From Pseudooceanicola endophyticus (GTDB lineage Bacteria; Pseudomonadota; Alphaproteobacteria; Rhodobacterales; Rhodobacteraceae): a DNA stretch of 64,000 bases. The DNA lies in NCBI RefSeq assembly GCF_018760365.1, contig NZ_JAHIAB010000011.1, positions 124,001-188,000 of the forward strand, in the 5' to 3' direction. The notes under the pieces were generated by a model that was not told the DNA's origin, ran no database searches, and saw nothing but the letters and a program-made list of their open reading frames with translations. How positions within the stretch are numbered: position 1 is the first letter of the stretch; each line of letters opens with the position of its first letter. Shown here one piece after another: positions 1-8,694 of this stretch. A program made the translations under genes and the position numbers.

Positions 1-101
1 ACGAGGCCGCGACCCGGCTGGAGGATGTGCAGTTCCAGCTTGAGGCGCTCTATTCCGTGACGGTGAAGCTGTCGCGTCTGTCGCTGACCAATTACCTGTG
101 A
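1..101 (+). CDS. flgL: Flagellar hook-filament junction protein FlgL, 3' end only
   Basis: Only the last 32 codons are present, read from base 3 and ending with TGA at 99-101. The residues form an amphipathic helix ending in SRLSLTNYL, which resembles the C-terminal D0 helix of FlgL/HAP3. The gene runs straight into flgI: the stop shares its last base with the flgI ATG (TGATG), so the two are probably translationally coupled. Identification rests on a short tail plus the flgI neighbour, so another flagellin-like hook protein is possible. Confidence 0.7.
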   Translation, partial: EAATRLEDVQFQLEALYSVTVKLSRLSLTNYL

Positions 102-1210
102 TGGGTCTGCGGCTTCTCCTCGTGCTGTTGCTGGGCCTGTGCCTGGCGGGTGGCGGCGCCCAGGCCCAGCAGGTGCGCATCAAGGACCTGGTGGAATTCG
201 ACGGGGTGCGCGGCAACGACCTGGTGGGCTATGGTCTGGTCGTGGGGCTGAACGGCACCGGGGACGGGCTGCGCAACGCGCCCTTCACCGAAGAGATCAT
301 GTCCAACATCCTGGAACGCCTCGGGATCAACGTGACCGGAGAGCAGTTCCGCCCCAAGAATGTCGCCGCCGTCTTCGTCACCGCCGAGCTGCCGGCCTTT
401 GCCCGGGCCGGGGGAACGATCGACGTGACGGTCTCGGCCATCGGGGATGCGAGTTCCCTTTTGGGGGGCACGCTGATCATGACGCCGCTGAACGCGGCGG
501 ACGGACAGATCTACGCGGTGGCCCAGGGCACGGTGATCGCCGGTGGCGCCTCGGCCCAGGGGGCGGCGGCGCAGGTGGTCCAGGGGGTGCCGACGGCGGG
601 GGTGATCCCCTCGGGGGCCCGGGTCGAGCGCGAGGTGGCCTTCGAACTGGCGGGGATGAAGTCCATCCGGCTGGCGCTGCGGACCCCGGATTTCACCACC
701 GCGGAACGGATCGAGACGGCGATCAACGGCACTTTCGGTCGCGGCGTGGCCCGCATGATGGATGCGGGCACGGTCAGGCTGGACATAGCGGGAACGCAGA
801 TGCCCTCGGCGGCCCATGCGCTTGGACGGATCGAGAACATTCTGATCGAGCCCCAGCGCAAGGCCCGGGTGGTGGTGGATCAGCGCTCCGGAACCATCGT
901 GATGGGGGATGACGTGCGGATCAGCCGGGTGGCGGTCAGCCAGGGCAACCTGACGCTGCGGATCGAGGAGGCGCCGATCGTGGTGCAGCCCAACCCCTTC
1001 GCCGAGGGGCAGACCGTGGTGGTGCCGCGCTCCAAGGCCGATATCCAGGAAGAGCCGGGGATCGGCCTGGCCGAGGTGCCGACCGGAACCTCCCTGTCAG
1101 AGGTGGTGGCGGGGCTGAATGCGCTGGGGGTATCGCCGCGGGACATGATCGACATCCTGAAAAGCATAAAGGCCGCCGGGGCGCTGCATGCGGAGTTCAT
1201 CGTGCGCTGA
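101..1210 (+). CDS. flgI: Flagellar P-ring protein FlgI
   Basis: FlgI forms the periplasmic P ring around the flagellar rod in the peptidoglycan layer. The 369-residue product has the usual family length. It starts with a hydrophobic signal peptide of about 22 residues ending in an Ala-rich cleavage region, followed by QQVRIKDLVEFDGVRGNDL, the conserved FlgI N-terminus, and GYGLVVGLNGTGD. The end carries the typical SLSEVVAGLNALGVSPRD segment and AAGALHAEFIV. The ATG at 101 is preferred over the GTG at 98 because it overlaps the upstream flgL stop. The P ring needs the FlgA chaperone, which is encoded far away at 49191-49598. Confidence 0.95.
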   Translation: MGLRLLLVLLLGLCLAGGGAQAQQVRIKDLVEFDGVRGNDLVGYGLVVGLNGTGDGLRNAPFTEEIMSNILERLGINVTGEQFRPKNVAAVFVTAELPAFARAGGTIDVTVSAIGDASSLLGGTLIMTPLNAADGQIYAVAQGTVIAGGASAQGAAAQVVQGVPTAGVIPSGARVEREVAFELAGMKSIRLALRTPDFTTAERIETAINGTFGRGVARMMDAGTVRLDIAGTQMPSAAHALGRIENILIEPQRKARVVVDQRSGTIVMGDDVRISRVAVSQGNLTLRIEEAPIVVQPNPFAEGQTVVVPRSKADIQEEPGIGLAEVPTGTSLSEVVAGLNALGVSPRDMIDILKSIKAAGALHAEFIVR

Positions 1211-1583
1211 TCGGTTGGCTTGGACAGGCAGGCATCTGACCCCGGGATGCGGAAATACGGTCGGATCCTTGGCTGGGTGGGCGCCGGAGCCGGGGTCGCG
1301 ATGGATGCCGGGAGGCCCAGCGCCGGGACGCGGAAAGGCGGCCGGATCCCCGAGAGGGGGCAAGGGAGCCGGGCAACCCCTGTGACCGCGGCCTCGGTGG
1401 GAACGCAATGACCCACCGCAGGTCGGGGCAGGTCGAGCCCTCTGTCCATGGCATCGGGATCACGGATCTCCCGATTTGGGCTCGCCTGAGGGCAGAACGG
1501 TTCCCTCCGGAACGGGCAGGAGCTGTTGGTCCGGGCGAAAGCAAGATCGGGCTTGTCCCGGGGCGCGATCAAGGACCCTTTTC

Positions 1584-1618
1584 GAGAGCCGAGAGCCGAG
1601 AGCCGAGAGCCGAGAGGG
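1584..1618. repeat. Short tandem repeat, unit GAGAGCC
   Basis: Four perfect head-to-tail copies of GAGAGCC at 1584-1611 are followed by a degenerate fifth copy, GAGAGGG, at 1612-1618. The repeat lies in non-coding DNA just upstream of the terminator hairpin. A 7-base unit of this kind is prone to slippage, so copy number may vary between strains. Confidence 0.9.
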
Positions 1619-1628
1619 GGCACCAGAC

Positions 1629-1657
1629 AAAACGGGGCCGCGATGCTGCCCCGTTTC
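1629..1657. terminator. Bidirectional intrinsic terminator between flgI and the mutase gene
   Basis: A 9-base-pair stem (AAACGGGGC at 1630-1638, GCCCCGTTT at 1648-1656) has a 9-base loop. On the minus strand the stem is followed by TTTTGTCTGG, so it best serves the mutase gene ending at 1691. On the plus strand the run after the stem is pyrimidine-rich but weaker. Confidence 0.7.
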
Positions 1658-1690
1658 CTGTTCTTCCTGCCGGCGCTGGGCCGGATCCGT

Positions 1691-3187
1691 TCAGAAGGTC
1701 TGGTCGTAGGCGCCGACGCCGGGTTCCGTGCGGATGATGCCGTCAATCTCGTTGAAGATCGCGCGCATCTCTGCCTCGGACACGGCGCTTTCGCAGACCA
1801 CCACCAGGTTCGGCGTGTTCGAAGAGGCGCGTACCAGCCCCCAGGAGCCGTTTTCCAGGACCACGCGGGCACCGTTGACGGTGACGACCTCCCGGATCGG
1901 CTGTCCGGCGAAGGGCCTGCCCGCCTCGGCCAGGGCGAGGATCTTCGCCACGATGCGCTCGAGGATCTGGTACTTGTCCTCGTCCGCCGCATGGGGGGCC
2001 ATTGTGGGCGTGGAATAGGTCCTGGGCAGGGCCTTGCGCAGGTCCGACATCTTCTTTTCGGGGGTGCGGTCCATCAGCTTGCAGATCTCGAGCGCGATGC
2101 GCAGCCCGTCGTCGTAGCCCCTGCCGATCGGCGCCGCCAGGAAGTGGTGGCCGGATTTGTCGAAACCCGCCAGGGCGCCCAGCTCCTGCATGCGGCGCTT
2201 CATGTGGCTGTGGCCGGTCTTCCAGTAATCGACCCTGGCGCCGCCCGCGATCAGCACCGGATCGCTGGCGAAAAGACCGGTGGATTTCACATCCGCCACG
2301 AAGGTCGCTCCGGGATGGCGTCCGATCAGGTCGCGCGCCAGGATGACGCCCACCTTGTCGGCAAAGATCTCCTCTCCGGTGTCGTCGACCACGCCGCAGC
2401 GGTCGCCGTCACCGTCGAAGCCAAGCGCGAAATCCGCCCCCGATGCCCTGACCGAGGCCGACATGTCATGCAGCATTTCCATGGCCTCGGGGTTCGGGTT
2501 GTAGGCCGGGAAGGTGTAGTCGAGCGCGGTGTGCGAGGGCACGACCTCGACCCCGATCCGCTCCAGCAGGGCCGGGGCAAAGGCGCCTGCGGTGCCGTTG
2601 CCGGTGGCGCAGACCACCTTCAGCCTGCGGGTCATCCGGAAATCGCCGACCAGGTCGTCCATGTAGGCCTCCCACACGCCCTCGACGACTTCGAAAGAGC
2701 CGCCCGCGCGCGGCACGCCCCTGCCGTTCAGGACGATGTCCTTCAGCTCGGTCATCTCGTCCGGGCCATGGGTCAGCGGCATGGAGAACCCCATCTTCAC
2801 GCCGGTCCAGCCGTTCGGATTGTGCGAGGCGGTGATCATCGCGATGGCCGGCACGCCCAGGTGAAAGGCGCTGAAATAGGCCATCGGCGTGATGCAGGGG
2901 CCGATGTCCTTCACCGCCACGCCGGCCTGCATCAGGCCCAGGACCAGGGCATTCTTGATGGCCAGCGCATAGTCCCGGTAATCGTTGCCGACGGCGATCA
3001 CCGGGGCCACGCCGTGCCGGTGCATCTGGGTGCCAATGCCCAGGCCCAGGGCGGTCATGCCGGGCAGGTTGATCTCATCGGGGTATTTCCAGCGCACGTC
3101 GTATTCCCGGAACCCGGTGGGCTTGATCATCGGCTCGCGCAGGAACTCCCAGCTGTTGGGGGTGACGGTGGAAAGCGGTTTCTTCAT
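1691..3187 (-). CDS. Phosphomannomutase/phosphoglucomutase family protein
   Basis: This 498-residue enzyme of the alpha-D-phosphohexomutase superfamily would interconvert hexose 1- and 6-phosphates for surface polysaccharide precursors. The phosphoserine loop is TASHNPNG (Ser near 121), the metal-binding loop is DGDGDR near 258-263, and the phosphate-binding RASSNTPNLVV lies near 463. The sugar-specificity loop reads GFDKSGH near 341-347 rather than the common GEMSGH, so the preferred sugar is uncertain. It is divergent from glmM, a paralogous mutase, across 221 bases. ManB, AlgC-like and Pgm-like activities are all possible. Confidence 0.85.
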   Translation of the reverse strand: MKKPLSTVTPNSWEFLREPMIKPTGFREYDVRWKYPDEINLPGMTALGLGIGTQMHRHGVAPVIAVGNDYRDYALAIKNALVLGLMQAGVAVKDIGPCITPMAYFSAFHLGVPAIAMITASHNPNGWTGVKMGFSMPLTHGPDEMTELKDIVLNGRGVPRAGGSFEVVEGVWEAYMDDLVGDFRMTRRLKVVCATGNGTAGAFAPALLERIGVEVVPSHTALDYTFPAYNPNPEAMEMLHDMSASVRASGADFALGFDGDGDRCGVVDDTGEEIFADKVGVILARDLIGRHPGATFVADVKSTGLFASDPVLIAGGARVDYWKTGHSHMKRRMQELGALAGFDKSGHHFLAAPIGRGYDDGLRIALEICKLMDRTPEKKMSDLRKALPRTYSTPTMAPHAADEDKYQILERIVAKILALAEAGRPFAGQPIREVVTVNGARVVLENGSWGLVRASSNTPNLVVVCESAVSEAEMRAIFNEIDGIIRTEPGVGAYDQTF

Positions 3188-3408
3188 CAGGAGAGGTCCG
3201 GGCAGGGGATCAATGAACGGCAGTCCCTCCGAGTGGTAGCCACAGTGGGCAAACCGTTCAATGCTGCCGGCGGCACGGACTTGCCGGAAATCCCCCCCCC
3301 CGCCGGGTTCGGGGCTTCCTGCCGATGCGTCGTTCCGGCGCGCGGGCGAATGGACAGGGCAGGGTCGCCCCCCTATATGCCTAGGAAAAGAGCGAAGGGG
3401 ACAGGCGC

Positions 3409-4752
3409 ATGGCGGAGAAATTCTTCGGAACCGATGGGGTTCGGGGGCTGGCGAACAGCTGGCCGATGACTGCCGATGTGGCGCTGCGCCTTGCCGCTGC
3501 GGCCGGGCGCTATTTCCGCCGCGACGCCAGCCTGGAACACCGCGTGGTGATCGGCAAGGACACCCGCCTGTCGGGCTACATGCTGGAAAACGCGCTGACC
3601 GCGGGCTTCACTTCGACCGGTATGAATGTCTTCCTGCTGGGCCCGGTGCCGACGCCCGCCATCGGCTACCTGACGCATTCCCTGCGCGCCGATGTCGGCG
3701 TGATGATTTCCGCCAGCCACAACCCGGCCCATGACAACGGCATCAAGTTCTTCGGCCCCGACGGCTTCAAGCTCTCGGACGAGGCCGAGGCCGAGATCGA
3801 GCGCCTGCTGAACGAGGGCGTGCCTCCTGCCCAGCCGCAGAACATCGGCCGCGCCCGCCGGTACGAGGACGCGGGCGGTCGCTACGTCGAATATGCCAAG
3901 AACTCCCTGCCGCGGTCGACCCGTCTGGACGGGCTGAGGGTGGTGCTGGATTGCGCCAACGGCGCCGCCTACAAGGTCGCCCCCCAGGTCCTTTGGGAAC
4001 TGGGCGCCGAGGTGATCACCATCGGGGTGGAGCCCAACGGCTTCAACATCAACAAGGATTGCGGCTCGACCAGCCCCGGTGCGGCGGCCAAGCGCGTGCT
4101 GGAAACCCGGGCGGATCTGGGCATCTGCCTGGATGGCGATGCCGACCGGGTGATCCTGATCGACGAGACCGGACGCGTGGCCGACGGCGATCAGATCATG
4201 GGGCTGATCGCCAGCCGCTGGAAGGCCGAAGGCCGCCTGAAGGGCGATGCGCTGGTCGCCACGGTGATGTCGAACCTTGGGCTGGAACGCTGGCTGGAAG
4301 GGCAGGGCATCGGGCTGGAACGCACCGCCGTGGGTGATCGCTACGTGGTCGAGCGGATGCAGAAGAAGGGCTTCAACCTGGGCGGCGAACAGTCCGGCCA
4401 TATCGTGATGACCGACCATGCCACCACCGGCGACGGGCTGCTGGCGGCGCTGCAGTTCCTGTCGGCTATGGTCGAGACGAAGCGGCCGGCTTCGGAGCTG
4501 GCGCAGGTCTTCCAGCCGGTGCCGCAGAAGCTGGTGAACGTGCGCTTTGCCGCCGGGAAGACGCCGCTCGACAGTGACGCGGTGCAATCGGCCATCGCGG
4601 CCAGCGAGGGCGATCTGGGCACTGCCGGGCGGCTGCTGATCCGCAAGTCCGGGACCGAGCCGCTGATCCGTGTCATGGGCGAGGCCGAGGACGAGGGCCT
4701 GCTGGACGCGGCCATCGACCGCGTCGTCCAGGCCGTGAAGGCCGAGGCCTAA
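3409..4752 (+). CDS. glmM: Phosphoglucosamine mutase GlmM
   Basis: GlmM converts glucosamine-6-phosphate to glucosamine-1-phosphate, a step towards UDP-GlcNAc for peptidoglycan and lipopolysaccharide. The 447-residue length is standard. It opens with [10 protein letters not shown]. The phosphoserine loop is SASHNP (catalytic Ser near 103), the metal loop is DGDADR near 242-247, the sugar loop is GGEQSGH near 325-331, and the C-terminal phosphate loop is [21 protein letters not shown] lies just upstream of the ATG as a ribosome-binding site. Its stop overlaps the stop of the convergent trpD2-like gene by 3 bases. Confidence 0.97.
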   Translation: MAEKFFGTDGVRGLANSWPMTADVALRLAAAAGRYFRRDASLEHRVVIGKDTRLSGYMLENALTAGFTSTGMNVFLLGPVPTPAIGYLTHSLRADVGVMISASHNPAHDNGIKFFGPDGFKLSDEAEAEIERLLNEGVPPAQPQNIGRARRYEDAGGRYVEYAKNSLPRSTRLDGLRVVLDCANGAAYKVAPQVLWELGAEVITIGVEPNGFNINKDCGSTSPGAAAKRVLETRADLGICLDGDADRVILIDETGRVADGDQIMGLIASRWKAEGRLKGDALVATVMSNLGLERWLEGQGIGLERTAVGDRYVVERMQKKGFNLGGEQSGHIVMTDHATTGDGLLAALQFLSAMVETKRPASELAQVFQPVPQKLVNVRFAAGKTPLDSDAVQSAIAASEGDLGTAGRLLIRKSGTEPLIRVMGEAEDEGLLDAAIDRVVQAVKAEA

Positions 4753-5738
4753 TCGGAGACCTTCAGCCCCGCGCGCGCCTCCCAGAGGTGGCGCGCGGTG
4801 GTTTCGGGCGCGGCGACCCCCAGCGTGTCGAGCGCCAGCGCCGCCGTGCCGATGACGATGGCCTCGGCGAAGGGATCGGCCCAGTCGCCGGACCAGAGCT
4901 GCGACAGCAGCGCCGCATCGGTCCAGCCCTGGTTCAGCTTGCCTGTTTCCTCCAGGATCGCGGGGGCCGTGCCCTCGTGCCACTCGCCGTTGCGCAGCCC
5001 GTAAAGGGCGATGGATTTCATCGGGTTGCGCTCGAACTCCCCGCCGCCGCCCTTGATTACGCTCAGCGCGCTCTGGCCCAGCAGCTTGCCGGCGTCAGCC
5101 TGCAATTCGCGGTAGGGCGGGTGGAAGACCCCCTGCACGCTGGCCGGTGCCTTGGCGGGGTTCAGCACCCGCAGCACGGTGTTCACGCAGGAGCGCAGGT
5201 TGAATTTCTCGCGCAGGCGCAGCAGCTCCAGCAGGCCCGGCTGGAAGGCTTCCAGCGGCAGATAGGCGATGCCCTGGCGTTCCAGCAGCTCTCCGGCATG
5301 GGGGACCGAGGTCGCGGCGGTGATCCCGGCATGGGGCAGGGCATCGCGGACCGAAGCCGCCTCGGCCATGTGGGCGGCGGAATTCCAGCCGTGGATCAGC
5401 ACCGGGTGGCCAGCCCCGGCCACCAGCCGCGCGGCCAGCAGGAAGAAGGGCAGCCCGCGCGTCCGCCCGGCGGCATAGCTGGGCCAGTCGAGCGCGGGGG
5501 GCGCGATCTGCGGCAGGGTTTCGCGGGCGGCCTCGGCAAAGCCCGCGATCTCGTCCGGGACCTCGCCCTTCATGCGCAGCAGCATCAGGATCGCGCCGAC
5601 CGCTTCGGGGTCGGCGCGGCCCGACAGGATCACCTCCATCACCTCCCGCGCCTCGTCCCGGGTCAGGGACCGCGACCGCCCCGGGCCACGGGCCAGGGTG
5701 CGGACATGCGGGGCGAGGAGGTGCGGGGTCTCGGTCAT
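4749..5738 (-). CDS. Anthranilate phosphoribosyltransferase-like protein (TrpD2/YbiB type)
   Basis: The 329-residue protein resembles the glycosyltransferase family 3 fold of TrpD and pyrimidine phosphorylases. It has a helical N-terminus ([28 protein letters not shown] style) and a phosphate-binding-like region around [19 protein letters not shown]. The usual TrpD GTGGD motif is not visible, so tryptophan synthesis is unlikely; TrpD2/YbiB proteins are known as nucleic-acid binders. Its ATG overlaps the nasA stop (ATGA), placing it last in the nitrate assimilation operon. Its role there is unknown. Confidence 0.75.
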   Translation of the reverse strand: MTETPHLLAPHVRTLARGPGRSRSLTRDEAREVMEVILSGRADPEAVGAILMLLRMKGEVPDEIAGFAEAARETLPQIAPPALDWPSYAAGRTRGLPFFLLAARLVAGAGHPVLIHGWNSAAHMAEAASVRDALPHAGITAATSVPHAGELLERQGIAYLPLEAFQPGLLELLRLREKFNLRSCVNTVLRVLNPAKAPASVQGVFHPPYRELQADAGKLLGQSALSVIKGGGGEFERNPMKSIALYGLRNGEWHEGTAPAILEETGKLNQGWTDAALLSQLWSGDWADPFAEAIVIGTAALALDTLGVAAPETTARHLWEARAGLKVSD

Positions 5739-8368
5739 TCGGCGGCTTCTCTCCTTGGGATGCGGGCCAGAAGCTCGGCCAGTTCCGGCCGGCAGGACCC
5801 GCAATTGGTGCCTGCCCTCAAGGCTTGGCCGATCTGGTCCACCGAAACAAGGCCCTGTTCGGCGATGGCCGACAGGATCGTGTTCACGCCGACGCCGAAG
5901 CAGGCGCAGACCGTCGGGCCGGGATCGGGCATGTCGGCGCCGACGCGGCCCGACAGCGCATGGGGTGCCTCTTCGCCCGGCAGGCCCGCCAGATAGTCGC
6001 GCATCACCGCCACGGGTTCGGCGGCGGCAAAGAGCGCGGCCTTCAGCCGGCCCCCTTCGTGGAAGGCGATGCGGAAGCCGCCCCGGCGCGGGTCGGACAC
6101 CACCTGCACCTCGCCGCCCTCGATCCCGAAAAGCGCGCGCGCCCAGGCTTCCCAGTCTGCGGGCGCCTCGGTGCAGGCGATCTCGGCGCGCCAGCCCTGG
6201 GCGGTTTTCGCCTGCGCCCAGTAGCGGGTTCCGGGCGTGAACCGTTCGGTTGCCACGGCGAAGGCGTAGAAGGCGGCGCGGAACGGTTGCACGTCGCAGA
6301 CGGCGGCCTTGCTTTCCGGCTGACCCGAGACCGGATCGACCACGGGCGCGACCAGCGCGTCGATCCGGGCCGAAGGGGCGGTCTCTGCGGTCCAGTGCAT
6401 CGGCGCGAAGACCTCTCCGGGCTGGACGCGGTCGGTGATCAGCGCGCGCAGGATGCCACGGCCCTGCGGGCTTGCGACCTGCACCAGAGCGGCGGGCGCC
6501 AGTTTCAGCCGGGCGGCATCCTCGGGGTGGATCTCGAGGAAGGGTTCGGCCAGATGCGAGGACAGTTTCGCCGATTTCGCCGTGCGGGTCATCGTGTGCC
6601 ACTGGTCGCGGATCCGCCCGGTGTTCAGGCGGAACGGGTAGCGCGGCCCGGTCTGGGCAGCGGGTTCGCGGTGGTGCAGCGGCAGCATCCGCCCCTTGCC
6701 AGAAGGCGTGAAGAAGCGCCCGTCGGCAAAGAAGCGTCCGCCCTGGCGGCCATCGGTCACCGGCCAGCGGGTGGGTTTCATCTGGTCATAGGCGCTGTCG
6801 GTGATCCCCTTCAGGCCGGAGATGTCGAAATCCAGACCGAAGCCCCCGGCGATGCCCGACAGGGTGGCATATTCGCGGAAGATCTCTTCGGGGCCCTGGT
6901 AATCGAAGGCGTCGCGCCAGCCCATGCGGCGGGCGACCTCGGCCATGGCCCACCAGTCGGGGCGGGCCTCTCCGGGGGCGGGCAGCACCGCGCGCTGGCG
7001 CGAGATCGTCCGGTCCGAATTCGTCACGGTGCCCGATTTCTCGCCCCAGGCGGTGGCGGGCAGCAGCACGTCGGCCAGCCGCGCGGTATCCGTGCGGTCG
7101 GTCACATCCGAGACGACGACGAAATCGCAGCCCGCGATGGCGTCGCGCACCCGGTCCGCATCGGGCATGGACACGGCGGGGTTGGTGTGGATGATCCAGA
7201 GCGCCTTGATCCGCCCCTCGCCCACGGCGCGGAACATGTCGACGGCCTTCAGGCCGGGCTTTTCGGGCATGGCGGGGGCATCCCAGAACTGCCGGACCGC
7301 CTGGCGGTGATCAGGGTTCTCGATCTCCATGTGGCAGGCCAGCATGTTGGCCAGGCCGCCGACCTCGCGGCCACCCATGGCATTGGGCTGGCCGGTGACG
7401 CTGAACGGGCCGCAGCCCGGCTTGCCGATGCGCCCCGTCGCCAGGTGGCAGTTCAGGATCGCGTTGACCTTGTCGGCGCCGGAAGAGCTTTGGTTGACGC
7501 CCTGGCTGAACACGGTGACGACCTTCTCGGTGCCGACCCAGAGCTGGTAGAAGCGTTTCAGCAGCAGCGGATCCAGCCCGGTGACGGTCGGATCAGAGTC
7601 CGAGGCCGCGGCAATGGCCTCTTCGAAGCCGTCGATGTGGTCCAGGAACGGGCCGTCCACCGCGCCCATGTCGTAGATCGCCGACAGCAGGCCGTTGAAC
7701 AGCGCCACGTCTGATCCGGGCCGCAGCGGCAGGTGCAGATCGGCGATGTCGCAGGTCGCAGTGCGGCGCGGGTCGATGACGACGATCTTCATCTCGGGCC
7801 GGGCTTCCTTGGCGGCGCGGATGCGCTGGAACAGCACCGGGTGGCACCAGGCGGTGTTCGAGCCGGTCAGCACGACCAGATCGGCCAGCTCCAGATCCTC
7901 GTAGGTGCCGGGCACGGTGTCGGTGCCGAAGGCGCGCCTGTGTCCCGCCACGGTCGAGGCCATGCAAAGCCTTGAGTTCGTGTCGATATTCGCCGTGCCA
8001 AGGTAGCCCTTGGTCAGCTTGTTGGCGATGTAATAATCCTCGGTCAGCAGTTGCCCCGAGACATAGAGCGCCACCGAATCCGGCCCGTGACGGGCCACGG
8101 TGTCGCGGAATTTCTCCGCCACCAGGTCAAGCGCCGTGTCCCAGTCCGCGCGCGCGCCCTTGATGACGGGATGGAGGAGACGGTCATCCAGACCGACCGT
8201 CTCGCCGAGGTTGGTGCCCTTGGAGCAGAGCCGCCCGCGGTTCGCGGGATGCTCCGGATCGCCGCGGACCGCCAGCCCGCCTGCCCCATCGGGGCGCAGA
8301 AGAACGCCGCAGCCGACGCCGCAATAGGCGCAGGTGGATCGGGTTTCAGGCAGGCTGGAGCCGTCCAT
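5735..8368 (-). CDS. nasA: Assimilatory nitrate reductase, molybdopterin catalytic subunit
   Basis: It reduces nitrate to nitrite in the cytoplasm using a Mo-bis-MGD cofactor. The 877-residue protein has an N-terminal [4Fe-4S] site with Cys near 13, 16, 20 and 48 (CAYCGVGC, then RLCSKG). Molybdopterin oxidoreductase motifs follow, for example ARPDWWAMAEVARRMGW and NTGRIRDQWHTMTRT. The C-terminal ~60 residues form a BFD-like [2Fe-2S] domain (VCACFGVG, then GTNCGSC), as in Klebsiella-type NasA enzymes, likely an electron entry site. The stop overlaps the next gene and the start overlaps the nirD stop, so the genes are translationally coupled. Confidence 0.95.
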   Translation of the reverse strand: MDGSSLPETRSTCAYCGVGCGVLLRPDGAGGLAVRGDPEHPANRGRLCSKGTNLGETVGLDDRLLHPVIKGARADWDTALDLVAEKFRDTVARHGPDSVALYVSGQLLTEDYYIANKLTKGYLGTANIDTNSRLCMASTVAGHRRAFGTDTVPGTYEDLELADLVVLTGSNTAWCHPVLFQRIRAAKEARPEMKIVVIDPRRTATCDIADLHLPLRPGSDVALFNGLLSAIYDMGAVDGPFLDHIDGFEEAIAAASDSDPTVTGLDPLLLKRFYQLWVGTEKVVTVFSQGVNQSSSGADKVNAILNCHLATGRIGKPGCGPFSVTGQPNAMGGREVGGLANMLACHMEIENPDHRQAVRQFWDAPAMPEKPGLKAVDMFRAVGEGRIKALWIIHTNPAVSMPDADRVRDAIAGCDFVVVSDVTDRTDTARLADVLLPATAWGEKSGTVTNSDRTISRQRAVLPAPGEARPDWWAMAEVARRMGWRDAFDYQGPEEIFREYATLSGIAGGFGLDFDISGLKGITDSAYDQMKPTRWPVTDGRQGGRFFADGRFFTPSGKGRMLPLHHREPAAQTGPRYPFRLNTGRIRDQWHTMTRTAKSAKLSSHLAEPFLEIHPEDAARLKLAPAALVQVASPQGRGILRALITDRVQPGEVFAPMHWTAETAPSARIDALVAPVVDPVSGQPESKAAVCDVQPFRAAFYAFAVATERFTPGTRYWAQAKTAQGWRAEIACTEAPADWEAWARALFGIEGGEVQVVSDPRRGGFRIAFHEGGRLKAALFAAAEPVAVMRDYLAGLPGEEAPHALSGRVGADMPDPGPTVCACFGVGVNTILSAIAEQGLVSVDQIGQALRAGTNCGSCRPELAELLARIPRREAAE

Positions 8369-8694
8369 CAGGCCGCACTCCTCTTGCCGACAGAGGCGCC
8401 ATCCAGCAGCAGCCGGCCGCCCTCGATCTTCAGCGGGAAGGTCGGGATCTGGTGACCGTCGGTGCCCTCGCCGGTCTCAAGCGAGAAGACGGCGTTGTGC
8501 AGCGGGCAGGTGATCTTCTTGCCGTGCACGATGCCTTCCGACAGCGGGCCCTGCTTGTGCGGGCAGGTGTTGCCGATGGCATAGGCCTCGGTTTCGCTGC
8601 TGCGCACGATGGCGACGCAGCCCACGGGGGTCTTCACCACGCGCGAGCCCCGGACGGGGATGTCGTTCAGGTGTCCGATATCGATCCAGCTCAT
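8368..8694 (-). CDS. nirD: Nitrite reductase small subunit NirD
   Basis: NirD is the Rieske-type small subunit that partners NirB in NADH-dependent nitrite reduction to ammonia. The 108-residue protein has CPHKQGPLSEG and CPLHNAVFSLETGEG, giving the Cys-X-His and Cys-X2-His ligand pairs of a Rieske-like [2Fe-2S] fold; many NirD proteins lack these ligands, so this one is probably a true iron-sulfur version. The start at 8694 overlaps the nirB stop by 4 bases, and the stop overlaps the nasA start. Confidence 0.93.
   Translation of the reverse strand: MSWIDIGHLNDIPVRGSRVVKTPVGCVAIVRSSETEAYAIGNTCPHKQGPLSEGIVHGKKITCPLHNAVFSLETGEGTDGHQIPTFPLKIEGGRLLLDGASVGKRSAA

Larger units (their letters stand above)
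1211..1690. other. Non-coding spacer with small repeats
   Basis: No convincing gene lies in these 480 bases; the long frames crossing it in both directions are GC-driven and have no recognisable domains. It contains an imperfect 26-base direct repeat at 1243-1268 and 1324-1349 (22 of 26 bases identical; both begin CGGGA and end CGGATCC), a 7-base tandem repeat and a terminator hairpin. It separates the flgL-flgI operon from the convergent sugar-phosphate mutase gene. Confidence 0.6.

Noticed and set aside
1584-1618. CRISPR array
   Set aside because: The repeat unit is 7 bases without spacers and no cas genes are present; it is a simple tandem repeat.
1526-3469. Long plus-strand open frame of 647 codons opposite the phosphomannomutase gene
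   Set aside because: It has no recognisable domain, it is rich in His, Gln, Arg and Gly from antisense GC-rich codons, and the opposite strand encodes a clear enzyme with catalytic loops.
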